The notes: generated by a model not told the origin, from the sequence alone. DNA of 64,000 nucleotides from Actinoplanes sp. NBC_00393 (GCF_036053395.1 NZ_CP107942.1:1826501-1890500); one strand, 5' to 3'; positions 26,818 to 36,117 are shown, counted from the first letter of the stretch. Made by a program: numbers and translations.

Positions 26818-27242
26818 CGGGCTTTCGACGTCGTGGTCTCGCCGTCGCTCCGGAGTCGGAGGCTGTCCGCCGCTCACCTCGATCGCGAGTCGTGCCGGGT
26901 GGGTCGGCCGGGTCGCGGTCCAGGCGCGGGTGCGGGTGCGGGTGCGCACCAGCCTGCCGTTGCTTTCTATCCAGCCGGACCCGCCCCGGCTGGCAGAGCA
27001 CCGTGCGCGCGGCGGCCGGCGTTCTGCGGTGGGAGACCTTCCGGATGAAGGGTCACACCCGTAGTGGGTGTAGGTACACCCGCTGTGGGTGTGTCGGCGT
27101 TCGGGAACTCATATGTCACCGGGAGTCGCCGTACCTGCCCACCGGGTGGCTCCCGACGGCCGGCCCGCCCGACGGCAAAGCGCGCAAGCGATCCTGAGCG
27201 ACAGCCACGCATGCTCGGCTGGCTTGCAGGGTCTGTGGGAGA
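26818..27242. other. Gap between convergent genes with two ACACCC hairpins
   Basis: No gene seen. Contains a short GCGGGT(G) run at about 26925-26950 and two adjacent dyads, ACACCCGTAGTGGGTGT (27055-27071) and ACACCCGCTGTGGGTGT (27076-27092), each with 6-bp arms and a 5-base loop. The spacing of 21 bp is two helical turns. They may be paired operators or a bidirectional terminator; there is no U tract. Confidence 0.5.
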
Positions 27243-28226
27243 TCAGGCGCTGGGTAGGTCGTAGCCTGCCTCGTCGTCGGCCCTGCGGCGGGCTTCGGCG
27301 CTGCGGCCCAGCAGCAGGGCGTAGGCCAGGAAGGCTGCCCACACGAAGGCGCCGATGCTGATGCGCACCAGCGGCGGCAGGGGCGACGGGGTCACGTAGG
27401 CCTCCAGCAGGCCTGCGACCAGCAGCGTCGGGACCAGGCCGACGGCGATCAGCATGCCGCTGCGGACCCGGTCGACCAGCGACTGGCGGCGGGTGCGCAG
27501 CGGGCCGGGGGCGATCCAGGACCAGCCGATCCGCAGGCCGACGCCGGCGCCGATGAACAGGCAGGTCAGTTCGAGGAGGCCGTGCGGGGAGATGTACGTC
27601 AGGAACGTGTCCCCGGCGCCCGCGGTGACCATCACGCCGCCGGTCATGCCGACGTTGAAGATGTTGACGCCGAGCAGGTAGAACACCGGGACGACGAGCA
27701 CGCCGGCGGCGATGCACTGGGCGGTGAGCAGGGCGTTGTTGGTCCACACCTGGCCGGCGAAGTTCTGCGCCTGGTACTCGCTGTAGTAGCCGACGAAGTC
27801 CTCTTCGACCAGTCGCGCGATGTCGGCGTCGGAGAGGAACATGCCGGCCACGTCCGGGTTCGCGGCGACGTACCAGATCAGGGCGGCGGTCAGGCCGGTG
27901 AGCAGCGCCGACATGGTGAGCCACCACCAGCGGGTGCGGTACAGCTCGGCGGGGAACCGGTCGGTGAGGAAGTGCAGCACAGGCCGCAGCGAGAACCGGC
28001 CACCCCGGTTGATCGCGGCGCGGCCGGCCAGCAGCTGCCGGGACAGGTCGGCCACCACGACCGGATCGGGGGTGCGGCTGCGGATCACCGACAGGTGGGT
28101 GGTGGCCCGCTGGTAGAGCACCACCAGCTCGTCGGCCTCGGCCGCGGACAGCCGGCGTCGGCGGGCCAGCTGCTCCATCCGGTCCCATTCGCCGGCGCGT
28201 TCCAGCACGTACGCGTCCAGATCCAC
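27243..28226 (-). CDS. Stage II sporulation protein M-like membrane protein
   Basis: 327 residues. A cytoplasmic helical N-terminus (LARRRRLSAAEADELVVLYQ) is followed by the SpoIIM domain with about five membrane segments, including FVGYYSEYQAQNFAGQVWTN, GVNIFNVGMTGGV and ISPHGLLELTCLFIGAGVGL. Actinobacterial members occur beside RDD and MoxR/DUF58 genes rather than in sporulation. GTG start; it lies head to head with the RDD gene. Confidence 0.9.
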   Translation of the reverse strand: MDLDAYVLERAGEWDRMEQLARRRRLSAAEADELVVLYQRATTHLSVIRSRTPDPVVVADLSRQLLAGRAAINRGGRFSLRPVLHFLTDRFPAELYRTRWWWLTMSALLTGLTAALIWYVAANPDVAGMFLSDADIARLVEEDFVGYYSEYQAQNFAGQVWTNNALLTAQCIAAGVLVVPVFYLLGVNIFNVGMTGGVMVTAGAGDTFLTYISPHGLLELTCLFIGAGVGLRIGWSWIAPGPLRTRRQSLVDRVRSGMLIAVGLVPTLLVAGLLEAYVTPSPLPPLVRISIGAFVWAAFLAYALLLGRSAEARRRADDEAGYDLPSA

Positions 28227-28266
28227 GGCCGTGAGCCTAGCCGCTGCCGTACGCCGGACGGCGATC

Positions 28267-29124
28267 GTGTTCACTGTCCCGGTGGACGGAAGGGTGGACG
28301 GACGGCTGATCAACGCCGAGGCGGTCGAGCTCGACCTGCGCCCGGCCCGGCTGGGCGCCCGTGCCCTGGCGCTGATCTTCGACATCGCCGCGCAGGCCGG
28401 CGTCGGGTTCGTGCTGTTCATTCTGTCCCTGATCACGCTGTCGCTGCTGCCCGGCGACCTGGTCGACGACGCGCTGTTCAACACCGTGCTGCGGGTCGTC
28501 CTGATCGTGACCGTGCTCGGCTATCCGACCGTGATCGAGACGCTGACCAACGGCCGCAGCGTCGGCAAGGCGGTCGTCGGGCTGCGGGTGATCCGGGAGG
28601 ACGGCGGTCCGATCCGGGCCCGGCACGCGTTCACCCGCGCCCTGGTCGGTCTCGCCGTGGAGTGGCCGGGGCTGCTGCTCCTGCCGCTCACCTGGGTGGT
28701 CAGTCTCGGCACGATGCTCTCCTCGGACCGTGGCCGCCGGCTCGGTGACCTGGCCGCCGGCACCCTGGTCGTGCACGTGCGCCGCCCGGCCCCGTGGCAG
28801 CCGACTCCGCTGATGCCGCCCGCCCTGGCCGGCTGGGCCGCGGTCGCCGACCTCTCCGCGATCGGCGACGACCTGGCCCTGTCGATCCGCCAGTACCTGT
28901 CCCGTGCGGGCCGAATTCGCGAGCCGTACTCGAGCCGGCTGCGCGACGAACTCGCGAGCGAGGTGTACGCCCGGGTGACCCCGCCTCCGCCGCCGGGCAC
29001 CGCGCCGTGGGTGCTGCTGGCCGCGGTGGGCGCTGAGCGGCGCCGCCGGGCCGAGGCCCAGCTGGCTACCGGCCGGGTGCTGACCGGCCGGATGCTGCCG
29101 GGCTTCGGGCGCACACCGGGCTGA
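28267..29124 (+). CDS. RDD family membrane protein
   Basis: About 285 residues. RDD domain: [18 protein letters not shown] at the first membrane helix, then [18 protein letters not shown] and [20 protein letters not shown]. The C-terminal about 100 residues form a cytoplasmic tail. The GTG at 28267 is preferred because earlier in-frame starts (from 28231) would almost abut the divergent SpoIIM start, but no strong ribosome-binding site decides it. Confidence 0.85.
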   Translation: MFTVPVDGRVDGRLINAEAVELDLRPARLGARALALIFDIAAQAGVGFVLFILSLITLSLLPGDLVDDALFNTVLRVVLIVTVLGYPTVIETLTNGRSVGKAVVGLRVIREDGGPIRARHAFTRALVGLAVEWPGLLLLPLTWVVSLGTMLSSDRGRRLGDLAAGTLVVHVRRPAPWQPTPLMPPALAGWAAVADLSAIGDDLALSIRQYLSRAGRIREPYSSRLRDELASEVYARVTPPPPPGTAPWVLLAAVGAERRRRAEAQLATGRVLTGRMLPGFGRTPG

Positions 29125-29201
29125 AAAGAACAGACCTGCCGCATTTGCGCTTTTGGGTCCCGAGACGGCCTTCGGTGGTATTCGCTGACAATGTGAAGGA
29201 C

Positions 29202-30788
29202 ATGTGGGGCAACGTGCCGGTGCTCGGCAAGGTCCTGTCCGCCGTACTGGTCGGTGTGATCGCCGCGGTGGTGGCCGGGCTGGTGGGCATCTACGAGCTC
29301 AGCGAGGTCGACGAGACCGGCGGCGGGATCTACGAACGCAACCTGCTGCCGATCACCGAGCTCGCCGAGATCGACGGCTACGTCAACGAGGTGCGGTCGA
29401 CCATCCTGCTGCAGGTGATCAGCACGGACAAGACCGAGATGGCGGCGCTCGACGAGCAGATCAAGGAGTTCCGCGGGCAGGTCGACGTGCTGTGGACCGA
29501 CTACAGCGCGGGGGAGGCGACCGCGGAGGAGCAGACCGCCCGCGATGAGTTCCGGACGGCCCTGCTCGCGATGCGCGAGATCGCCGACGAGCAGGTGCTG
29601 CCACCGAGCCGGGCGATGCGGAGCGAGGAGGCCGCAAGAGCCGCCAACGGTCCGTTCGACGAGGCGTTCGACCAGGTCAGCGCTGCGTTGGGCACCCTCG
29701 ACGAACTGGAGACGGCGCAGGCCCAGGCCGCTGCTGATCAGGCTCAGTCGACCTTCACGTTCGCCCGGAACCTGTTGATCGCCGTCCTGATCATCGGAGT
29801 GGCTCTGGCTCTCGCGATCGGCGTCATGGTGGCCCGTACGGTCAGCGGATCCCTGGCCCGGGTGGTCGGCGCCCTGCGGCGGGTCGAACAGGGCGACCTC
29901 ACCGTCACCGCTGAGGTGAGGGGCCGCGACGAGCTCGGCCAGCTCGGCGCCGCCCTGAACTCCACGACGGCCCGCCTGCGCGACATCATCGGCGGCCGGA
30001 TGTCGCAGACCGCGGTCAGCCTGGCCGCGGCCGCCGAGGAGCTGTCAGCGGTCAGCGCTCAGCTGCAGTCGGGCGCCGGCGACGCGGCCGAGAAGGCCGG
30101 CTCAGCGACCAGCGCCACCGAGGACGTCAACACCGGTGTGCAGGCGATCGCGGCCGGCGCCGAGGAGATGAGCGCCTCGATCACCGAGATCGCCTCGAAC
30201 GCCGGCCAGGCGGCCGAGGTCGCCCAGAAGGCCATGTCGGTCGCCGAGCGCACCAACGCGCAGGTCGCCGAACTCGGCTCGGCCAGCGTCGAGATCGGCG
30301 AGGTGGTCAAGCTGATCACCAGCATCGCGGAGCAGACGAATCTGCTGGCCCTGAACGCGACGATCGAGGCGGCGCGGGCGGGCGAGCTGGGCAAGGGGTT
30401 CGCGGTGGTGGCGGGCGAGGTCAAGGAGCTGGCGCAGCAGACCGCCAAGGCGACCGAGGAGATCACCGCCCGGATCGGCGCCATCCAGACCTCCAGCACG
30501 GCGGCGGCCGCGGCGATCGAGGAGATCACCGAGGTGATCGGCAACATCGGTGACTTCACGACGACGATCGCTTCGGCCGTGGAGGAGCAGACCGCGACGA
30601 CGGCCGAGATGAGCCGTTCGGTCGCGGAGGCAGCGGGGAACAGCCAGGACGTGGCGCGTACCGTCTCCAGCGTCGCCGACGTGGCGGCGGCGACCGCCGA
30701 GGGCGCCCGCACCACCCAGATCGCCGCCGACGATCTCACCCGGCTGGCCAGCGACCTCACGGAGATCGTGGGCAGCTTCAGACATTGA
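29202..30788 (+). CDS. Methyl-accepting chemotaxis protein
   Basis: About 528 residues. First membrane segment ([20 protein letters not shown]), four-helix-bundle outer domain of about 150 residues with the [15 protein letters not shown] start, second membrane segment ([20 protein letters not shown]), HAMP and a long coiled MCP signalling domain with the hairpin tip [20 protein letters not shown] followed by [20 protein letters not shown]. The start is uncertain: TTG 29145, GTG 29193, ATG 29202 and GTG 29211 are all in frame. No che genes are nearby. Confidence 0.9.
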   Translation: MWGNVPVLGKVLSAVLVGVIAAVVAGLVGIYELSEVDETGGGIYERNLLPITELAEIDGYVNEVRSTILLQVISTDKTEMAALDEQIKEFRGQVDVLWTDYSAGEATAEEQTARDEFRTALLAMREIADEQVLPPSRAMRSEEAARAANGPFDEAFDQVSAALGTLDELETAQAQAAADQAQSTFTFARNLLIAVLIIGVALALAIGVMVARTVSGSLARVVGALRRVEQGDLTVTAEVRGRDELGQLGAALNSTTARLRDIIGGRMSQTAVSLAAAAEELSAVSAQLQSGAGDAAEKAGSATSATEDVNTGVQAIAAGAEEMSASITEIASNAGQAAEVAQKAMSVAERTNAQVAELGSASVEIGEVVKLITSIAEQTNLLALNATIEAARAGELGKGFAVVAGEVKELAQQTAKATEEITARIGAIQTSSTAAAAAIEEITEVIGNIGDFTTTIASAVEEQTATTAEMSRSVAEAAGNSQDVARTVSSVADVAAATAEGARTTQIAADDLTRLASDLTEIVGSFRH

Positions 30789-30923
30789 GAACCATGATGG
30801 GTACGGGCAATGGCCGTTCCCAAACCCGCTACACCGTCCCGCCGCACCACGCGATCAAGCACGTGGCCCGGCCCTCCAACGCGACCGCCGGGCTTGAGCA
30901 GTTCGGCGGCTGGTTGACAGGGT

Positions 30924-30970
30924 CGGGCGTCACGGCTGCGGGAGGGGGGCTGCCGCAGCCGTGACGCCCG
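30924..30970. terminator. Perfect 18-bp stem-loop
   Basis: The arms CGGGCGTCACGGCTGCGG and CCGCAGCCGTGACGCCCG pair without mismatch around an 11-base loop rich in G. It is the strongest hairpin seen in the window. It sits 136 bp beyond the chemoreceptor stop and just past the 3' end of the minus-strand remnant, so it may terminate from both sides. No U run follows. Confidence 0.7.
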
Positions 30971-30984
30971 GGCTCAGTGGACGC

Positions 30985-31152
30985 CGGCCTTCAACCGCGA
31001 CGCCACGACGACACCACCACCGGAGAGCTTCCCGGACACGCGGTGGACGATCTTTCCGGACCGGGCGTTCCAGATCGTCACGTCGATCCGATCGGCACTG
31101 TGCTTGTCCACGACGGGGGAGGACGGTGACGAGCACGAGCAGGGATCTCACG
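30985..31152 (-). pseudogene. Possible decayed small secreted protein
   Basis: On the minus strand, GTG near 31152 opens a signal-peptide-like start (MRSLLVLVTVL). A one-base change of frame at the CCCCC run then continues as VVDKHSADRIDVTIWNARSG, KIVHRVSGKLSGGGVVVASR to a stop near 30979. Neither frame alone gives a sensible protein. No family recognised; no clear ribosome-binding site. Confidence 0.3.
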
Positions 31153-31234
31153 TTTCCCGAGTGTTAACGCTCACAGCATTCTAGTCAAGAACATCGATCT
31201 CAGGTTTGCCGCGGGCCGGCCGATTCCCCCGGGC

Positions 31235-32422
31235 ATGACACTCGACGACGCATGCTGGTTCGGCACCGGCCACAGCACCCTGACTGATCCCGCTGCCGCC
31301 GGCGCGCAGGCCGCGCAAGCCGCGATCGCCGGGCGCGCGCCGGTCGTCGTGTTCGTGTTCTGCTCGGTCGGCCACCACGTGCCGGAGATGCTCGACGCGG
31401 TCCGGGAGCGGGTCGCCGCGGACACCGTGATCGTCGGCTGCACCACCTCCGGACAGATCGCGACCGATGAGGAGAGCCGGGACGGGGTCGCGATCACCGC
31501 GTGGGGCGGGCCGGGGCTGGCCGTGCGTACCCACGTCACCCGCGACGCCAGCACCGGGCTGCGGGAGGCCGGGGCGCAGGCGGCGTCCTGCCTGGCCGGG
31601 CTGGACAGCGAGCACCGGGCGCTGCTGATGCTCTGTGACGGGCTGACCGGGTCGCAGCACGAGATCATCCGGGGCGCGTACTCGGTGGCCGGCGCGGCGG
31701 TCCCGCTGGTCGGCGGCTGCGCCGGCGACCACCTCACCTACGTGCGCACCTACCAGTTCCACGGCGGCCGCGACGGCGTCGAGATCCTCTCCGACGCGGT
31801 GATCGGGGTCGGGGTCGGCTCGGACGCCCCGCTCGGCGTCGGCATCGCGCACGGCTGGCGCAAGGACGGCGCAGCCATGATCGTGACCAGCAGCCGGGAG
31901 GGCCGGATCTACGAGCTCGACGGCCGGCCCGCACTCGACGTGCTCCTGGAACGCCTCGGTCTCGACGAGTCCCTGGTCGACGACGAGGAGGCGTTCCGCG
32001 ACGCCGCGTTCCTGCACCCGCTCGGCCTGTCCCGGCGCAGCGGCGAGGACATCCGGGTGATCCACGCCGGGGACCGCTCCGACCGGTCGCTGATCTGCCT
32101 GGCCGACGTGCCGCAGGGCGCGCTCGCCTGGATGATGGTCAGCGATCAGGACGCCCTGGTCGAGGGCTCCAACGAGGCGTGTGTGCAGGCGCTCGACGGG
32201 CTCGGCGGCCGCGAGGCGCTCGGCGTGCTGGTGTTCGACTGCGCGGCCCGGCGGATCACCCTCGGCGAGGGCGGCCTGGACCGGGAGATCGCCGGGATGA
32301 CCAAGACGCTGAACGGCGCCCCGTACGGCGGCTTCTACACCAACGGCGAGATCGCCCGGACCCGCGGCGCCCTCGGCATGCACCACTTCACCATGGTCAC
32401 GCTCGCGCTGGGCCGGTCGTGA
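31235..32422 (+). CDS. FIST-domain sensor protein
   Basis: 395 residues covering FIST_N (VVVFVFCSVGHHVPEMLDAV, VIVGCTTSGQI, GCAGDH) and FIST_C (SREGRIYELDGRPALDVLLE, EACVQALDGLGG, GAPYGGFYTNGEIARTRG). FIST domains bind small ligands, probably amino acids, and feed into signalling. The stop overlaps the GGDEF-EAL start as GTGA, so the pair is translationally coupled and probably acts together. Confidence 0.93.
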   Translation: MTLDDACWFGTGHSTLTDPAAAGAQAAQAAIAGRAPVVVFVFCSVGHHVPEMLDAVRERVAADTVIVGCTTSGQIATDEESRDGVAITAWGGPGLAVRTHVTRDASTGLREAGAQAASCLAGLDSEHRALLMLCDGLTGSQHEIIRGAYSVAGAAVPLVGGCAGDHLTYVRTYQFHGGRDGVEILSDAVIGVGVGSDAPLGVGIAHGWRKDGAAMIVTSSREGRIYELDGRPALDVLLERLGLDESLVDDEEAFRDAAFLHPLGLSRRSGEDIRVIHAGDRSDRSLICLADVPQGALAWMMVSDQDALVEGSNEACVQALDGLGGREALGVLVFDCAARRITLGEGGLDREIAGMTKTLNGAPYGGFYTNGEIARTRGALGMHHFTMVTLALGRS

Positions 32423-34104
32423 ACCACTGGTCCACCCACCAGCTCACCGAGTACTTCGCGGCGGTCTGCGAGCCGCAGGACGAACGCTCGGCCATCTCGA
32501 CCGCGGTGGAACGCGCCGCCGAGGTCCTCGAGGCCGAGGTCGGCGCGGTGCTGCGGGACGGCCGGGTGGAGGCTTCCTGGGGCTTCACGCCCGAGGGTGA
32601 CCTGCCGGCGGCCCCGCAGACCCTGGACGTGCCCGGGCTGGGCGAGGTGTACGCCGCGGTGGCCCGGTTCAGCGGCGGGGAGCTGCTGATCGGCCGGGCC
32701 GGTGACCCCCTCGACGCCGAGGAGCGGCAGCTGCTGCAGGCGATGGCGCAGACCCTGGGCCTGGCCCTGCAGAACATCACCCTGCTCACCACCGAGCGCC
32801 GGCTGGCGTCCGAGCGACTGGCCCTGCTGGACTCGCTGCGCGAGGCCCGGCACGACTCGCTGACCGGCCTGCCCACCCGGGTGCTCTTCCTGGAGCTGGT
32901 GGCCGCCCGGTCCGGCGCCACCACGACCGTGCTCTTCATCGACCTGGACCGGTTCAAGGCGGTCAACGACAGCCTCGGCCACCAGGCCGGCGACGAACTG
33001 CTCGGCCTGGTCGCCGCCCGCCTGCGCGACTGCCTCGGCCCGCAGGACACCGCGGCGCGCATCGGCGGCGACGAGTTCGCCGTGCTGCTCGCCGACCCCG
33101 ACCCGGACCGGGCGGTCCTGATCGCCCGGCAGCTGATCGACGCGATCCGCCGGCCGTTCCGGATCGCCGGCCGCGACGTCTTCATCGGCGCCAGCATCGG
33201 CGTCGCCACCTGCCCCGGCGCCGACCCCGCCGACCTGCTCGGCAACGCCGACGTGGCGATGTACCGGGCCAAGAAGGACGGTCCCGGCAAGGTCGTCGTC
33301 TTCGAGCCGGCCATGCACGCGGAGGCGCTGGCGCGCCTCACGCTCAACGGCGATCTGCAGCGGGCGCTCGCGCAGGGCGAGTTCCGGTTGCAGTACCAGC
33401 CCCTGATCCGGCTGGCCACCGGCGCGGCGACGGGCGTCGAGGCCCTGATCCGCTGGGACAAACCCGGTCAGGGGTACGTGTCACCCGCCGACTTCGTGCC
33501 GATGGCCGAGGAGACCGGCCTGATCGCCGACATCGGACGCTGGGTGCTCGACACCGCCGGGGAACAGGCCGCGCTCTGGCGCCGCACCATGCCCGGCCTC
33601 GGACTCAACGTGAACGTCTCCGGCCGTCAGCTCACCGACCCGCAGTTCGCCGCCGACGTGCAGCGGATGCTGGCCCGTACCGGTCTGCCGCCGGCCGCGG
33701 TGACCCTGGAACTGACCGAATCGGTGCTGATGAGCGACCCGCGGACCGCGATCGCCTGCCTCACCGACCTGAAGTCGCTCGGCGTCGCGGTCGCCGTCGA
33801 CGACTTCGGCACCGGCTACTCGTCGCTGTCCTACCTGCAGCAGCTCCCGGTCGACGAACTCAAGATCGACCGGGCGTTCATCAGCCGTGCCGAACCGACC
33901 CGCGAGGACCTCGCCGTCGTCCGTGCCGTCGTCGAACTGGCCCGCACCCTGCGTCTGCGTACCGTCGTGGAAGGCATCGAGACCGAGGCGCAACGGCGCG
34001 CGATGCGCCGGCTCGGCTGCGATCTCGGCCAGGGCTACCACCTGTGCCGGCCGGTGCACCCGGCCGACGTCCCGGCCGCGCTCGGCCTGGCGGCCGCGGA
34101 TTAG
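32419..34104 (+). CDS. GGDEF-EAL cyclic-di-GMP enzyme
   Basis: 561 residues, soluble. A GAF-like N-terminal part of about 135 residues precedes GGDEF (DSLTGLPTR, FIDLDRFKAVNDSLGH, RIGGDEFAV) and EAL (GVEALIRWDKP, LNVNVSGRQL, LELTESVLM, VDDFGTGYSSLSYL). Both active sites look intact, so it could make and degrade c-di-GMP. The GTG start overlaps the FIST stop. The last about 620 bp lie under the antisense TDT frame. Confidence 0.94.
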   Translation: MNHWSTHQLTEYFAAVCEPQDERSAISTAVERAAEVLEAEVGAVLRDGRVEASWGFTPEGDLPAAPQTLDVPGLGEVYAAVARFSGGELLIGRAGDPLDAEERQLLQAMAQTLGLALQNITLLTTERRLASERLALLDSLREARHDSLTGLPTRVLFLELVAARSGATTTVLFIDLDRFKAVNDSLGHQAGDELLGLVAARLRDCLGPQDTAARIGGDEFAVLLADPDPDRAVLIARQLIDAIRRPFRIAGRDVFIGASIGVATCPGADPADLLGNADVAMYRAKKDGPGKVVVFEPAMHAEALARLTLNGDLQRALAQGEFRLQYQPLIRLATGAATGVEALIRWDKPGQGYVSPADFVPMAEETGLIADIGRWVLDTAGEQAALWRRTMPGLGLNVNVSGRQLTDPQFAADVQRMLARTGLPPAAVTLELTESVLMSDPRTAIACLTDLKSLGVAVAVDDFGTGYSSLSYLQQLPVDELKIDRAFISRAEPTREDLAVVRAVVELARTLRLRTVVEGIETEAQRRAMRRLGCDLGQGYHLCRPVHPADVPAALGLAAAD

Positions 34105-35115
34105 CTCGGCCACCGAGCGGGCCGAGACGACGAGCCAGGCGGTGACCAGCACGGCGTAGAGCAGGACGGCGACGACGCGGAACATCGTCGCGCCGGTCTG
34201 GGCGGCCAGCGCCGAGGTGCCGGTCACGCAGGTGCCGACCGGGAACGTGAACGACCACCAGGCCGGGGAGAACGGCAGGTGGTCGCGGGCGGCACGGACC
34301 GTCACGGCCGTCGCCAGGCAGGCCCAGAGCAGGGCGAAACCCCAGACTGGTACGCCGTACACGACCCCGAAAGCGGCAAAGGCTTTGGCGTACGGGGTGG
34401 GCAGCACGTCCGCGGCGGCGGTGCCGAGCAGGTTGGCGGCCGTCACGGACTGGCCGAGCGGCCCCAGCAGGATCCAGAGCGTCGGCGCCGTACGGTTCGG
34501 GCCGACCGTGCCGACCGTCAGCTCGTGCCAGACCTGCGTGATCACCACGACCGCTGCGATCAGGCTGAGCCCGAACATCGCGTAGCAGCCGAGCAGCAGC
34601 GTCAGCCGGGGCTGGCCGGGCGGGGTGTGCGGCACCAGCAGCGCGCCGGCCGCCGCGGACACCATCGGCGGGACCACCGGGATCAGCCAGCCGCCGGACG
34701 CCGCGCCGCCGGTGTGCCGGGTGAACCGCAGATAGGGCACCGCGACCGCGCTGGCCAGCCCGGTCGCAGTCCCGGCGGCGAACAGCAGCCAGGACAGCGC
34801 GACCGCCGCCCGCTCGCCGAGCAGGTCCGGGCCGAGCAGCAGGGCGCCGATGCCGACGCTGAGCAGGGCCATCGGCGGGGCGCCGTAGAAGTTCGCCATC
34901 ACCGGGTCGGCGTGGTGCCCGCGGGCGATCGCCGGGTGCCGGCGCCACTGCCGGACCGAGGCCGTGACCAGGACCGCCAGCAGGGCAACGGCGAGCAGCC
35001 AGACGGCGGTGGCGAACGGGCGCAGGCCGGACACCGGCAACGACACCGCGGCGGACGCGACGATGCCGGTGCCCATCACGGCGGCGTACCAGTTGGGGGC
35101 CAGGGATCTGCTCAC
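33481..35115 (-). CDS. TDT family (TehA/SLAC1-like) transporter with long antisense tail
   Basis: The first about 337 residues form a ten-helix TDT / C4-dicarboxylate or sulfite exporter (NWYAAVMGTGIVASAAVSLP, ADPVMANFYGAPPMALLSVG, WWSFTFPVGTCVTGTSALAA). Homologues normally end near residue 340. Here no stop occurs: the frame runs another about 207 codons antisense to the EAL domain. The tail is polar, without membrane segments, and looks like ordinary antisense reading. The EAL stop TAG is read as a CTA leucine within ELIRG. Start GTG (SRSLAPNWY). True length is uncertain. Confidence 0.8.
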   Translation of the reverse strand: MSRSLAPNWYAAVMGTGIVASAAVSLPVSGLRPFATAVWLLAVALLAVLVTASVRQWRRHPAIARGHHADPVMANFYGAPPMALLSVGIGALLLGPDLLGERAAVALSWLLFAAGTATGLASAVAVPYLRFTRHTGGAASGGWLIPVVPPMVSAAAGALLVPHTPPGQPRLTLLLGCYAMFGLSLIAAVVVITQVWHELTVGTVGPNRTAPTLWILLGPLGQSVTAANLLGTAAADVLPTPYAKAFAAFGVVYGVPVWGFALLWACLATAVTVRAARDHLPFSPAWWSFTFPVGTCVTGTSALAAQTGATMFRVVAVLLYAVLVTAWLVVSARSVAELIRGRQAERGRDVGRVHRPAQVVALAEIAAEPAHRAPLRLGLDAFHDGTQTQGAGQFDDGTDDGEVLAGRFGTADERPVDLEFVDRELLQVGQRRVAGAEVVDGDRDAERLQVGEAGDRGPRVAHQHRFGQFQGHRGRRQTGTGQHPLHVGGELRVGELTAGDVHVESEAGHGAAPERGLFPGGVEHPASDVGDQAGLLGHRHEVGG

Positions 35116-35161
35116 CTACCCAAGATCCGTGGACCGGGCGGTCCGCGGTAGCGCCCGTCTT

Positions 35162-35188
35162 CTTGTGGAGTCACAAAGCACCTTTGTG
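35162..35188. promoter_or_regulatory. Likely LysR operator between TDT and LysR genes
   Basis: CACAAAGCACCTTTGTG at 35172-35188 is a perfect dyad with 7-bp arms and a 3-base centre. It shares its left arm with a second dyad, CTTGTG (35162-35167) / CACAAAG, giving three alternating half-sites in 27 bp. It lies in the 93-bp gap between divergent starts, where LysR-type regulators bind T-N11-A-like dyads. Confidence 0.6.
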
Positions 35189-35208
35189 GCCGCGTACCAT
35201 GACCGGTT

Positions 35209-36117
35209 GTGACCTTGAGCCCGCGCATGCCGGACCTGCCCGCCCTGGAGATCCTGCTCGCGGTCGCCCGGACCGGCAGTCTCAGCGCCGCCGCCCGCGA
35301 GGCCGGCCTCACCCAGCAGGCCGTCTCCGCCCGGCTCGCCGCCCTCGAAACCCGCACCGGCGTCCGCCTCGCCTCGCGCACCCCGCGCGGCACCCAGCTC
35401 ACCCCGCAGGGCGCCGTCGTCGCCCAATGGGCCGACCGGCTCCTGCACCTCGCCGCCGAGGTCGACGCCGGGCTCGCCGCCCTGCGCGACGACAGCCGCA
35501 GCACGCTGCGGGTCAGCGCCAGCCTCACGGTCGCCGAACACCTGCTGCCCGGCTGGCTGGTCAGCCTGCACGCCGACGCGGCCCGGCGCGGTGAGACCCC
35601 GATCCGGGTGGTGCTCACCGCCACCAACAGCGACCAGGTGATCGACCAGGTCCGTGACGGCGGTGCCGACCTCGGCTTCATCGAGGGACCGACCGTTCCG
35701 CCCGGCATGCGCAGCCGGGTGGTCGGGCACGACGAATTGGTCCTGGTGGTGCCGCCCGGCCACCCGTGGGCGCGGCGCAGCGCCGGTGTGGACGCTGCCG
35801 AGCTCGCCGGCACGCCGCTGGTGACCCGCGAACCCGGATCCGGCACCCGCGACTTCCTGACCGCGGCACTCGGCGTACCCCAGGCGCCACCGGCGCTGGA
35901 GCTGTCGACCGCCGCGGCGGTGCGTGCCGCCGTGCTGGCCGGCGCCGCCCCGGCCGTGGTCAGCCGCCTCGCCGCCGGCGACGACCTGCGCTCCGGGCGG
36001 CTCCGCGCGGTCCCGCTCACCGGCCTCGACCTGCGCCGCGACCTGCGCGCCATCTGGACCGGCCCGCGGGTCCCACCGGCAGGCGCGATCCGCACCCTGC
36101 TGAGCCACATAGGCTGA
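35209..36117 (+). CDS. LysR family transcriptional regulator
   Basis: 302 residues. Winged HTH at residues 15-70 (ALEILLAVARTGSLSAAARE, AGLTQQAVSARLAALE), then a LysR substrate-binding domain (DLGFIEGPTVPPGMRSRVVG, LVTREPGSGTRDFL). Divergent to the TDT exporter, an arrangement also common for sulfite/dicarboxylate exporters, so it most likely controls that gene. Confidence 0.92.
   Translation: MTLSPRMPDLPALEILLAVARTGSLSAAAREAGLTQQAVSARLAALETRTGVRLASRTPRGTQLTPQGAVVAQWADRLLHLAAEVDAGLAALRDDSRSTLRVSASLTVAEHLLPGWLVSLHADAARRGETPIRVVLTATNSDQVIDQVRDGGADLGFIEGPTVPPGMRSRVVGHDELVLVVPPGHPWARRSAGVDAAELAGTPLVTREPGSGTRDFLTAALGVPQAPPALELSTAAAVRAAVLAGAAPAVVSRLAAGDDLRSGRLRAVPLTGLDLRRDLRAIWTGPRVPPAGAIRTLLSHIG

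Larger units (their letters stand above)
30789..31234. other. Gap with REP-like element, stem-loop and small remnant
   Basis: Holds one copy of the dispersed GCGACCGCCGGGCTTGAGCA element (30881), a perfect 18-bp stem-loop (30924-30970) and, on the minus strand, a short decayed secreted-protein frame; the last two are listed separately. Nothing else recognisable. Confidence 0.5.

Noticed and set aside
34105..35208. Plus-strand 290-codon frame opposite the TDT gene
   Set aside because: Gln/Arg/Gly-rich antisense reading; the minus strand has a clear ten-helix membrane protein.
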